Positions 1 to 11,136 of a stretch of 64,000 nucleotides of DNA are shown here, piece by piece. The stretch's first letter is position 1. Every line of letters begins with the position of its first letter. The notes under the pieces were generated by a model. It did not search any database. It was given only the letters and a program-made list of their open reading frames with translations, and was not told where the DNA came from. The position numbers were made by a program, and so were the translations under genes. This DNA comes from Fulvivirga sp. (GTDB taxonomy: Bacteria; Bacteroidota; Bacteroidia; Cytophagales; Cyclobacteriaceae), in assembly GCA_028280565.1 (NCBI GenBank), contig JANQLQ010000088.1:1-64000 (forward strand), read 5' to 3'.

Positions 1-376
1 AAACTGCCTAAGTTGATATACCAGGAGAATTGCTGCTAAAACAAGCCCTAAACAAAATATACCTGCGGATATTGAGAAGTTACTAAAAAAGTAGCCCTAG
101 TGTTAAGTTATATGTAATTGGGCGGTTAGCTATTTTTCCCATCCCGTTTTTAAAATCGGCAGTTGGCAATGAGTAATCGGCAACCCTATATTTTTTGCCT
201 ACTGCCCTTTGCCGGTTGCCGGCTGATTCGAGAACCTCCGAATCCCTCAAACATAGCTTACACTGTGTCCGAAACATCATTTGGGGCTTAACTAAACGAA
301 ACTAAATCCAGGTTGAATATCCTTATCCTGTGCACTAAGCCAGTTACCACCGGCGGAGCTATATACTCTATTAACT
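1..376. other. Gene-free left edge
   Basis: No convincing gene lies here. Bases 92-292 hold one copy of a dispersed repeat described separately. A 65-codon minus-strand reading frame lies almost entirely inside that repeat and is not supported. The rest shows no recognisable RNA gene or promoter. Confidence 0.5.
92..292. repeat. Dispersed ~200-bp repeat, copy 1
   Basis: This stretch matches 45421-45611 over its whole length. Shared blocks include AGTGTTAAGTTA at the left end, TCGGCAGTTGGC and GCAATCG/CAACCCT in the middle, and GGCTTAACT at the right end. The two ends carry roughly inverted TTAAGT sequences, so it may be a small non-autonomous element. Neither copy encodes a protein. Function unknown. 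Confidence 0.65.
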
Positions 377-1366
377 TCATGTTTGAAATCTACTATACAC
401 CTCCTTGTAGCTATCATAAACCTTTTGGAGTTCATTGTTTAATGAAAATGACGCTTTAGGTCTATTGGTTTTTTGCCCAAAAAAGCTGTTTGTAAACTCG
501 ATTTGAACGATAAGTCGGTCCCTATTAACTGGAAGCTTTCCTTTATGAATGCCAGAAGTATCTACTGCGGCTATAGTGCCCTTTGTTCCGCAGATTTCTA
601 CAACTTGTGATGGGTCATAATGTTTAAGCACCTCTTCATCGCTGAACCTCCTATCGCCTGTAAGTGTTTTTGGCTTATCCTTATGTGAGCCTTTGATGAA
701 AGAGTGAGGCCCGGAATCGTGATCTACATCCGTCAAATACACAAAAAATTTAATAAACTTAGGATGATCCATATCAAAATGATATAACTGGGCGGCTTTG
801 CTACTTGCTGATTTTTTATACAGGCTGCTCCACCACATGAGTAATGAATTATTCAATGGTTTGCAATCCAAATATGATTGTGCCAAGCGAATGAAATTTA
901 CATCGAATAAAATCTCCAGCAGCCTATCATTTTTAAGCAAATCACCCTCGTTGTATTTATACATGGGCGCAATAGGATCGGACGCTTCATATTGGACTAA
1001 GGATAGAGACTGGGAGGCATTTTTATCAATGGCTTTAGCAGGAGTTTCAAGACTGTATTTCCTGATCTCATCACATATCGATCCCGGTAGTTTTTCTTGA
1101 AAGATAAAATATCCTTGGTCTTTTATTTTTGATATGATATCCTCTAATCTTTGGTTATCAAGTTCACCTGTGATGCCTGTTGTTACGGGAGGAAAATTGT
1201 ACTTGCCTTTTCGTTTTGAAATTCTACGGGAGTAACGTTCATTTATTCCACCTTTCGTAAGTCCATAAAGTCTTCTGAAAGCCAAGTATGAGTATTTATT
1301 AGTACTATTAAATAACCTGTACTGTAATAGACCTATGAAATAGAATGAAAAATATAGGTACTTCAT
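377..1366 (-). CDS. Phytanoyl-CoA dioxygenase (PhyH) family protein
   Basis: Predicted Fe(II)/2-oxoglutarate-dependent oxygenase of the PhyH superfamily, 329 aa. The iron-binding HxD is visible as YHFDMDHP near residue 194, inside the family signature that continues to FVYLTD..SGPHSFIKGSH. The distal histidine is probably GIHKG near residue 272, followed by the conserved arginine in RDRLIVQIEF for 2-oxoglutarate. The N-terminal ~70 residues are basic with a short hydrophobic start and are not typical of the domain. The stop of the upstream methyltransferase gene is 5 bp before this start, so the two are probably co-transcribed. The hydroxylated substrate cannot be told from sequence. Confidence 0.75.
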   Translation of the reverse strand: MKYLYFSFYFIGLLQYRLFNSTNKYSYLAFRRLYGLTKGGINERYSRRISKRKGKYNFPPVTTGITGELDNQRLEDIISKIKDQGYFIFQEKLPGSICDEIRKYSLETPAKAIDKNASQSLSLVQYEASDPIAPMYKYNEGDLLKNDRLLEILFDVNFIRLAQSYLDCKPLNNSLLMWWSSLYKKSASSKAAQLYHFDMDHPKFIKFFVYLTDVDHDSGPHSFIKGSHKDKPKTLTGDRRFSDEEVLKHYDPSQVVEICGTKGTIAAVDTSGIHKGKLPVNRDRLIVQIEFTNSFFGQKTNRPKASFSLNNELQKVYDSYKEVYSRFQT

Positions 1367-1371
1367 GATAA

Positions 1372-2199
1372 CTATTTTTTAATGGAAAATATTGCTAGGA
1401 CACTACCTTTCATATTTTTTCTACTATCGACAATCCCATGGCTGAAATACATAAAATCCAAGTGATCGGTGAAATACTTGGTTATTTGGTCCACGCTATT
1501 CGTTTTTCTGCCTGCGCCGGGAATATAGCCTAAGAGTTCTTTGGCGTTGTCGATCCCATATTCAACACCAATAGCAACAATTCCACCGGGTTTGAGAACT
1601 CGTATCATTTCCTTGGCGGCAATTCCTGGGCTATGACTGTAGGCAATTACCCATCCTGCAAGTATTGCATCAAATGAATTTTCATTGTATGGCATTTGGT
1701 GCATATCGCCAATGTCCACCCAGGGAGAATAAGTTATTAGATCAAGCCCTACAATATTTTGCGGTAAAAACCCGTATCCGACTAAGGCAAGCATTTCACC
1801 TTCCGTCCTGGGTCCAATGGTAAGGACTTTGGAGTCCTTTGAAAGCGATTCGATTACCGATAAAGGTTTGATCAGGGCCAGGGGTCTTACCGCCGCATAA
1901 TCTGTAATTCCTTTTAGATTATGATCTATGGTGTTTTCAGCAACTCCCTCGTGAGGACTTTCAAGGGTTCTTAGTTTTCTAAGCACTTTTACAAAATAGA
2001 TAAACCTCAGTCTCGAAATTGAATATCGAATGAGATCTACTTGTAACAATTGATGAATAAATCCTTTGAATATTCCTTTGTATTTGTGTTGGTTATGATC
2101 TTTCACGAAATAATTGAAGTTAACGACCAGGTATGGCCCATGCCTCTCAACGTTCAAAGATTGAATAAAATGTCGAATACCGCAAAAATTAAATAGCAA
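1372..2199 (-). CDS. Class I SAM-dependent methyltransferase
   Basis: 275-aa protein with a Rossmann-type methyltransferase core. The SAM-binding motif I is VLTIGPRTEGE near residues 125-135, an acidic strand end is VGLDLITYSP, and the post-motif segment reads EMIRVLKPGGIVAIG, typical of Methyltransf_11/25 enzymes. The first ~100 residues are basic and not recognisable. The start is uncertain: the reading frame opens only 31 bp from a group II intron fragment (2231 onward), so the native N-terminus may have been altered. It sits directly upstream of a PhyH-type oxygenase, suggesting a two-gene modification unit. Substrate unknown. Confidence 0.65.
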   Translation of the reverse strand: MLFNFCGIRHFIQSLNVERHGPYLVVNFNYFVKDHNQHKYKGIFKGFIHQLLQVDLIRYSISRLRFIYFVKVLRKLRTLESPHEGVAENTIDHNLKGITDYAAVRPLALIKPLSVIESLSKDSKVLTIGPRTEGEMLALVGYGFLPQNIVGLDLITYSPWVDIGDMHQMPYNENSFDAILAGWVIAYSHSPGIAAKEMIRVLKPGGIVAIGVEYGIDNAKELLGYIPGAGRKTNSVDQITKYFTDHLDFMYFSHGIVDSRKNMKGSVLAIFSIKK

Positions 2200-2230
2200 G
2201 CCAACTTGAGGTAGGCGCTATATCGTTTGT

Positions 2231-2342
2231 GTAGTGCCTTGGATGGTGAATATAGCTCATGAAGTTGAGCGTTCCAAAGCGTGAAGTTCCCTAGCGGGGG
2301 AGTCATTACCGTAAGCTGAGCAAGTAGCAAGGCTGTTAACCG
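2231..2342 (+). mobile_element. Group II intron 5'-end fragment
   Basis: The sequence closely follows the first ~110 bases of the intron remnant at 48620: GTAGTGCCTTGGATGGTGAA against GTGTGCCTTGAATGATGAA, then the identical block AGCTCATGAAGTTGAG, then TTCCAAAG..TGAA and GCGGGAGT. The base before it is the end of CGTTTGT, like CGTTGT before the other copy, so the original insertion junction is preserved. Domains II-VI and any reverse transcriptase are missing. It truncates the 3' end of the SMI1-like pseudogene. Confidence 0.55.
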
Positions 2343-2890
2343 TGACAAAAGACCTTTTTCTTTTTCCAAAAGGAGCATCAACCTTTTTAAGTCCTTTTTT
2401 CTTATGCTTTCGTCGATTTCTTCAGTGTACAAGTCATCTCGTTCAAATCAAAGATTCTGTCAAGAAATTCGGGCAACGTACCAGCTTGGTGTCATATTCC
2501 ATAATCACCATTATCAACCGTAAAGATTTTTCCTATGTGCATACCGCTAAATGCCATTGCAATAATTGAATTATCACAATTCGAGATTTGATAGAGAGGT
2601 TCAGATTCAACGTAAGTCTCCGGGAGTTCATCTTCTTCTTGGAACTCCCTTATATTTCTTAAATCATGTTGTAGGTTTCAAAGTCTTTGAGTCGGATTAC
2701 TTTATCTATTTTAATGATTTTTATCACCTGCAAGACAGAAATTTTTGTATTGAATTTCATTAGATATCAGGTGAAGTCAAAAAATCAATATATCCCGTGG
2801 AAAACTTATTTTCAATTTATCCCCTAGTTCTTTGATCAATTCCATGTTGTTAACGTTGACACCTGGGAGGAAAAAATATGGCAATTACAT
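2342..2890 (-). pseudogene. Decayed SMI1/KNR4-like gene
   Basis: Reading the minus strand with several stops and frameshifts gives fragments that resemble a SMI1/KNR4 domain: a segment ELGDKLKISFPRDILIFL (like LPxDYxxFL), then VIRLKDFETYNMI, then ISNCDNSIIAMAFSG..GKIFTVDNGDYG (like IGGDGGGN..GKVYFWDHD), then LPEFLDRIFDLNEM. The 3' end is cut by the intron fragment. In many bacteria such domains are immunity proteins of contact-dependent toxins. The assignment rests only on pattern resemblance and is tentative. Confidence 0.35.
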
Positions 2891-3021
2891 TTGTCTACCG
2901 AAGTGTAGCGAAGGGGGTGACACTGCCTTGATTTGTGGATCTGGGTTCAAAACTTGAACCCTTGAGGTAATTAAAGACTACGCTAAAGTTAGCTAATCTA
3001 GCAGGCATAAACTTTATTCGT

Positions 3022-3264
3022 TTATTTAGACTTCCTGCCTTCCAATCTTTTGAGCCGGCTTTCCAGTTCTATTACCTTTCCTTGCAGCCTTGAATAATCT
3101 ACATTCTTTACCAAAAAAGTCTCACTGGTGAGCCTTAGACCAGTAACCTCATGATGGATTCCTGTTATATTTTTGTTGATCTGATCAAATCTTTTTTTCA
3201 GGACATCATTGTAAAAGTCACTCATGGTGTTGCTCACAGCGATCTTTATTTGTTCTTCGTTCAT
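3022..3264 (-). CDS. Small coiled-coil hypothetical protein
   Basis: 80-aa protein, not recognised as a named family. The C-terminal half has a heptad-like pattern (VDYSRLQGKVIELESRLKRLEG) and a basic end, and the N-terminal part is helical and acidic. No signal peptide or membrane segment. It stands alone between two decayed genes. It could be the surviving partner of a toxin-antitoxin pair, but nothing proves that. Confidence 0.4.
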   Translation of the reverse strand: MNEEQIKIAVSNTMSDFYNDVLKKRFDQINKNITGIHHEVTGLRLTSETFLVKNVDYSRLQGKVIELESRLKRLEGRKSK

Positions 3265-3447
3265 ATATCAAATATACAAAGAGTATTATTTCTCAGCCTG
3301 GCCGTAGTATGAGCGAAGCGGCACTACGACCTACTATTTTACCAGGGCATCCGCCCGGTTTTTATCAAGAAGTATAAACATGCTATCCCATCACAAAACA
3401 ATATTTCCCTATCTTTATCTCTTTCAAAAATCCCGTATTTTACATCC

Positions 3448-3900
3448 GTGAACGAAGCTTTACAACAACTCCCCCCTTACCAACCAAGAAGAACTACAGG
3501 CATCACCAAACTGCTCACCACCGTTAAAGAGGTAGAGATGGTGATCCTCTTCGGAAGCTAAGCCCGCAGGCAATATATAGAAGACACCTACGTGGAAAAC
3601 GGCATCCTATATGAATACAAAAGCGACTATGATTTGCTAGTGGACGCCTATCATGACGACTTGAAAGCCCACCTTCGCATAGAAATCAAGGTAAACGAAG
3701 TATTGTGCGATACCGGTATCGTAAAAACGCCCGTCAGCCTCATCTTCCACCCCGGCAAGCACCTGAACCAATCCCTGCGGCTGGGTAACTATTTTTTTAA
3801 AGATATCAGTTTGGATAGTGACCACTGTAAGTTCGGCCCACGGGTCCTTCAAACAGGTATTCTTTTGGCCAGTAGGAGCGGTAGTATTGCCTAAGATCAA
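3448..3900 (+). pseudogene. Broken nucleotidyltransferase (MNT/HEPN-type) gene
   Basis: Starting from GTG at 3448 the frame reads LPPYQPRRTTGITKLL..VEMVILFGS, then a TAA stop, then ARRQYIEDTYVENGI, YEYKSDYDLLV and PVSLIFH. This is the minimal nucleotidyltransferase fold in which the active-site motif is GSYAR followed by a metal-binding DxD; the stop falls exactly at the tyrosine of GSYAR. The tail after ~residue 120 is out of frame with the expected family and the HEPN half is absent. MNT-HEPN proteins act as toxin-antitoxin modules, so this is likely a dead remnant. Confidence 0.6.
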
Positions 3901-3970
3901 CTCATCCGTTACTTGTTAAACCTTTGGAACCATTAGGAAGCTTCACTGTTGATGTATAAAAACCTGAGCC

Positions 3971-4753
3971 ATGCCAGAACTTCCAGAGGTAGAGACATTC
4001 AAAAAGTATATCGAGGGAACTTCATTACATCAAAAAATCACAGGTATCGACTGCGAGGATCACCGCTTACTTAAGAAAGATCTAGAATCATTCGAAGAGG
4101 CCCTAGTAGGTCAATCCTTTACGGAAACGAAACGCATCGGTAAATATCTCTTCTTGAAGACCACTGGGGATAAAGTACTAGTGATGCATTTTGGGATGAC
4201 CGGGAAACCAGTGTATTACAGTGACCCTGGGACTAGGCCGAAATACGCGCATATCGTTTACCGATTTGCAAGTGGATATTACCTTGGCTTTCTAAACAGG
4301 AGAAAATTTGGCTGGAATGACCTGGCAGCAAACATAGAGGATTACCAACAGCATGTCGGTCTTAGCACAGATGCTAGGGATTTATCCTTCGAGGATTTTC
4401 AAAGGTCCCTTCAAAATAGGAAAACGTACATCAAGCCCGTGCTCATGGACCAATCGGTTGCAGCCGGCATTGGCAATTGGATGGCTGATGAGATCCTTTA
4501 TCAATCAAAAATCCATCCTATGAAAAAAACAGTTCATTTAACAAAGGAACAGCTAAAAACCATCTTCGATCGAATGAAAGAGGTAATCGAGACCGCGGTA
4601 GCAAAAGAGGCTGTATACGAAGATTTTCCTAGCCATTATTTTATTCACATTAGGAGAGAAGGGGCTCAATGCCACTATACTTCTTCGAAAATAGAGAAAC
4701 TTACTGTCGGGGGACGATCAACTTATTACAGTCCAAAATGGCAAGAGTTATGA
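3971..4753 (+). CDS. Fpg/Nei-family DNA glycosylase with degenerate zinc finger
   Basis: 260-aa base-excision repair glycosylase/AP lyase. It begins MPELPEVE, placing the catalytic proline and glutamate at positions 2 and 3 after Met removal. HFGMTGK and the helix-two-turn-helix segment (VAAGIGNWMADEILYQSKIHP, positions ~160-180) match the family. The C-terminal finger is unusual: where Fpg has CxxC and CPxC, this reads CHYT and YSPKW, so three of four zinc cysteines are replaced, although VGGRSTYY is kept. It therefore resembles zincless-finger members such as NEIL1 and plant Fpg. Stands alone. Lesion preference not predictable. Confidence 0.85.
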   Translation: MPELPEVETFKKYIEGTSLHQKITGIDCEDHRLLKKDLESFEEALVGQSFTETKRIGKYLFLKTTGDKVLVMHFGMTGKPVYYSDPGTRPKYAHIVYRFASGYYLGFLNRRKFGWNDLAANIEDYQQHVGLSTDARDLSFEDFQRSLQNRKTYIKPVLMDQSVAAGIGNWMADEILYQSKIHPMKKTVHLTKEQLKTIFDRMKEVIETAVAKEAVYEDFPSHYFIHIRREGAQCHYTSSKIEKLTVGGRSTYYSPKWQEL

Positions 4754-4988
4754 CCGTTTTACTATGAGTAAACGCCTAGAGCTGGGAATTACCTCGATGC
4801 CCTTTATCCCAGTTTTAATCCACAGGTAAGCAGTTGCTGCTGGCTTTTGGAAACTCCAACACCTTGCCCGATTTTTTCAAGGTGTAGGTTATCTCATGGA
4901 ATTGTTCCGCAAGGACAAAATAGGTTGTTTGCTTAGAAACAACATTAATTCTTCATTCCGGCTACCTAAAACCGGGATTTAAAAAGTG

Positions 4989-7376
4989 CTATTTGACCAC
5001 GATATGGTATTGGCCGGGGTCTGCTTGGATAGCGGGTTGCTTATGCCGCTCCTGGCCCTTTTCAACAAGGGTGACGCCTTTTACTCTTTTAGAGACCCCA
5101 TCACGAATAAGGATTGTTCCATTTATTTCAATCGTTTTTGCCCCAGGGGGTAAAAAAACAATTGCCTTGGAACCCTTGGGAATTTCCAGTTGCATATCAT
5201 ATCTGTTTAGGGTTTGGATATGAACTTTGATATCACCCTTTACACTAGGCACTACTGCCAGGACTTCCGTTAAATCGCCCAACTGGGGTTTCACTTGGAA
5301 AGTTTCATACCCAGGGTCAACCGGTGACACCCCCGCGACGTATTGTGATAAAAGGGTAAGTCCACCCCCGCTCCAAGCATGATTTGCCGTGCCTCCTCCA
5401 AAACCTTTAGCGCCGATACCCCAGCCTTCCCAAAGTGTGGTGATGGTGGGGTGATCTACCATCGGGGAAAATCGTTTTTTCATACGTTGCAATGCAAAAC
5501 TTGGATAGCCCATTTGAAATAAAGCTTCCAATATATACTTTTCCATGTATGGGCTGGCGTGATACTCTTTCTGTAGTACCTTAAAAATAGCAGGATACTT
5601 CTCAGGATCAGCCAAGCCGCTCACCACGGCTAAGCCCTGCGAACGATCATCTACAGCCCCGCGATGGCCGGGCGACTGGTAATGGTCCCCTTGCCAAAAT
5701 AACCGGTTAAAGTTGTCCTTAAATGCTGCCATTTGCTCTTCCATTTGCCCGGCTTTAGATGACTCACCCAGTGCGGCAGACATGAGCTTAAAACCTTCCA
5801 GGGCCAAATAGTATTGGGTGTTCATGAGTAAGGGCACATCCCGGTTCTCTCCCCAGTCTCCCCAGGTCCAGCCTCCTTGTCGTAGCTTAAGAACACCCTG
5901 CTGGTCAAGATCCCAAAGGGAAAGGTACCGTTCTACGCTTGGGTAAACATTACGAATGGCCTCCAGGTCGCCGGTATGCAGGTAATAATTGTAAAAGCCA
6001 TAATATCCTACACTGGCCAGCATCTGTCCCGGTAGTTCCTTATCCCAATTACCGGCGGGGATCGGGGAAAAAATAGTACTATCCGGGCGTTGCCAATTCA
6101 TAAGCTCTAACATGCCTTTATAAGTCAATGCATCTGCATTGCGGTCCAGGGCGTAAAAGGCCTCACCGCTCTCCAGCACTACGTCGCCCCACCATTGGGC
6201 GCGCTCGCGGTCCGGGCAGTCCATGTAATTGTCGCGCATGGTGACATACAGTGTGCGCAACGCCTTTTGCCAAAGCCGGGTATAGAAAGGATCGCTGCAT
6301 GTAAACTTCCCGGCAAACGTAGTGTAATAGCCTGTTTCGCGAAACTTCAGTTCGAGTACCTCTATACCGGCGGGGATGATGTAATGCATTTTATGACCGT
6401 TGATCCACCCCAAAGACTCGTAACTTTGCACTCCTTCTTGGGTGATATACTCTGCCCGCATATTGTACTCAGACCCGCCTTTATAGTGATCCGTAAGCAT
6501 AGTAATCTTATGCCCGGCGGTGGCCTTTACTCTCAAAAAGGGCGTGACTTGGGTATTGTAAGGTAGTGAACAAGTGATAGTATCGCCGGTACTTGTAAAT
6601 GGATAACGAGGAGCACGGGCGTAATCGCGTAATCCATAATCCTTCCAAAAGGGGATGGGTCTCTTGAATAATTGATTCCAAGGGGGGCAAGTGCCTTTGC
6701 AGATCATTTTGGCATTGGGCCATAGGGTGTCATCAAAACCTGCTCTCTGCCAACCGGGTATGTCTTCCCGTGCATCAAAGATAATGTTGGACTCCGGCAG
6801 CCGCCAGTTGGGTTGTGGGTCGGCACTTTCACTGGTGTAAGCCGGGTGCGGGATTGATTTCCACGTGCTATCCGTTTGTAAAATGAGACGATCCTCTTGG
6901 TACATTTCTGCGATCAGCCCGGCTTTACCACTTGATTTATGGCTCATCCCCTCTTTTCCAAAATACCACAATAAGATCGCCATGGTATTTCCCCCGGGTT
7001 GCAGTTTTCCGGCCAGGTTGATTTGATCATAGTAAGTATCTTGGGGCGTCGGGCCTCTCTTCAGCCCTCCTTCAAAAATCACTAGCTTGTCATTAAGCCA
7101 CAGCCAATATTTAGAATCGGCGGCGATACGTAGTGTACTAAGGGCAGTATCCTTTACATTAAATGTCCGGCGAAAGGCTAACCATACATTCTTTTGGCCT
7201 GGTATTTTTTCCGCAGTGATCCAATGGGCTTGCCAAGGAATATCGGTCCTGGAGTTTATTTGCTTTCCTGGAGATACAGGAGCACCCTCCTTGGCGTTGG
7301 CACAACAGGTTATAAAAAGGCTTAGGGACGATGAAAAAACAACCCTAGAGATAATACTTATGAACTTTGTTGCCAT
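4989..7376 (-). CDS. GH78 alpha-L-rhamnosidase (secreted)
   Basis: 795-aa exo-acting glycosidase expected to cleave terminal alpha-L-rhamnose. A signal peptide (residues 1-~29, ending ..CANA before KEG) sends it to the periplasm. An N-terminal jelly-roll region carries WQAHWITAEK and the six-hairpin catalytic barrel carries DCPDRERAQWWGD near residue 390, the usual GH78 acid motif. The C-terminal beta domain has GGGLTLLSQYVAGVSPVDPGY. It lies 1 bp downstream of the GH2 gene and is the last gene of that run, so it is presumably translated from the same message. A second GH78 is encoded at 11137-13905; the two are divergent and may differ in linkage. Confidence 0.85.
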   Translation of the reverse strand: MATKFISIISRVVFSSSLSLFITCCANAKEGAPVSPGKQINSRTDIPWQAHWITAEKIPGQKNVWLAFRRTFNVKDTALSTLRIAADSKYWLWLNDKLVIFEGGLKRGPTPQDTYYDQINLAGKLQPGGNTMAILLWYFGKEGMSHKSSGKAGLIAEMYQEDRLILQTDSTWKSIPHPAYTSESADPQPNWRLPESNIIFDAREDIPGWQRAGFDDTLWPNAKMICKGTCPPWNQLFKRPIPFWKDYGLRDYARAPRYPFTSTGDTITCSLPYNTQVTPFLRVKATAGHKITMLTDHYKGGSEYNMRAEYITQEGVQSYESLGWINGHKMHYIIPAGIEVLELKFRETGYYTTFAGKFTCSDPFYTRLWQKALRTLYVTMRDNYMDCPDRERAQWWGDVVLESGEAFYALDRNADALTYKGMLELMNWQRPDSTIFSPIPAGNWDKELPGQMLASVGYYGFYNYYLHTGDLEAIRNVYPSVERYLSLWDLDQQGVLKLRQGGWTWGDWGENRDVPLLMNTQYYLALEGFKLMSAALGESSKAGQMEEQMAAFKDNFNRLFWQGDHYQSPGHRGAVDDRSQGLAVVSGLADPEKYPAIFKVLQKEYHASPYMEKYILEALFQMGYPSFALQRMKKRFSPMVDHPTITTLWEGWGIGAKGFGGGTANHAWSGGGLTLLSQYVAGVSPVDPGYETFQVKPQLGDLTEVLAVVPSVKGDIKVHIQTLNRYDMQLEIPKGSKAIVFLPPGAKTIEINGTILIRDGVSKRVKGVTLVEKGQERHKQPAIQADPGQYHIVVK

Positions 7377-7377
7377 T

Positions 7378-10530
<3,153 letters not shown>

Positions 10531-10576
10531 CTAGGGAATTCAAGGGTGTAGGGTGTCCCGGGCTGTCCCGGTGTAG

Positions 10577-10975
10577 TTATGATAGTTTAAAATCCCATAT
10601 TCTTATGCCATCGATATGCATAAAATGATCGTCAAAAGATAGTAATACAGAGGCTGTTTCAAAGGTGTGGGCGGCAATCCACACATCTTATAGGCATAGG
10701 ACAATCAGGTCTTTTCAATTGATCTTTAATGTGCGCAAAAATCTCGGCAGTCTCTACAGTGGCTGTTATTACCTCAATGGATGATTTATTCAAAAGCTGC
10801 TTGAGGCACGAATAGTTTTCCATTGTTTTTGAGACTCCCTTAAAACCAGTATATAATTCGCCAATAACAAAAATGGATATAAAAACCTGCCTTGCACTGG
10901 AGATGGCATCAAGGACGGGCCTCATCAACGTAAATACTGGCTGTATGCATTGGTGTTAAGTAATACCCGGTTCAT
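10577..10975 (-). pseudogene. Decayed PIN-domain toxin (VapC-like)
   Basis: The start MNRVLLNTNAYSQYLR matches the PIN opening (MxxxLLDTNxxxxYL) but runs into a stop. A second frame gives VLDAISSARQVFISIFVIGELYTGFKG through TAEIFAHIKDQLK, the middle of a VapC RNase. Near 10690 a further frameshift occurs, and the third frame reads DVWIAAHTFETASVLLSFDDHF to WDFKLS and stop. The first acidic residue of the active site is also Asn (LLNTN, not LLDTN). At least two frameshifts make it inactive. Its ATG overlaps the antitoxin stop (ATGA). Confidence 0.75.
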
Positions 10976-11124
10976 TTCGAACCTTCGGGATTTACTCGGG
11001 ATAAATCATCGATGCTGGCGTTCAATTCCCGGAGATTTTTGTCAGACCATCTGCCAAAAAGGTCTAAAAACCCTGGTTTGTAGTTTTCAGTAGGGACTGG
11101 TTTTATTCCTAACGCTTGGTTCAT
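10972..11124 (-). CDS. Small antitoxin of the VapC-like module
   Basis: 50-aa reading frame, MNQALGIKPV to SRVNPEGSK, whose stop overlaps the toxin start by 4 bp. The size, position and overlap are those of type II antitoxins paired with PIN toxins. The segment PGFLDLFGRWSDKNLREL resembles antitoxin C-termini that bind the toxin; no clear DNA-binding domain is visible in such a short protein. It is still open while the toxin is broken. It lies 12 bp from the GH78 stop, inside the glycan locus. Confidence 0.6.
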   Translation of the reverse strand: MNQALGIKPVPTENYKPGFLDLFGRWSDKNLRELNASIDDLSRVNPEGSK

Positions 11125-11136
11125 TCTTGTTACACT

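Noticed and set aside
83-280. 65-codon minus-strand reading frame
   Set aside because: It lies almost entirely inside the dispersed repeat, has no recognisable domain and the second repeat copy does not keep the frame.
345-356. GGTGGTAAC on the minus strand after the PhyH gene as partner of the last array core GTTAGCCACC
   Set aside because: It lacks one base of the complement (GGTGGCTAAC), sits 50 kb away and has no palindromic arms, so the match is probably chance.
2154-2432. 92-codon minus-strand reading frame
   Set aside because: It crosses the join between the SMI1-like pseudogene and the group II intron fragment, so it is a chance fusion.
2566-2763. 65-codon plus-strand reading frame
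   Set aside because: It is antisense to the decayed SMI1-like segments and has no ribosome site or family match.
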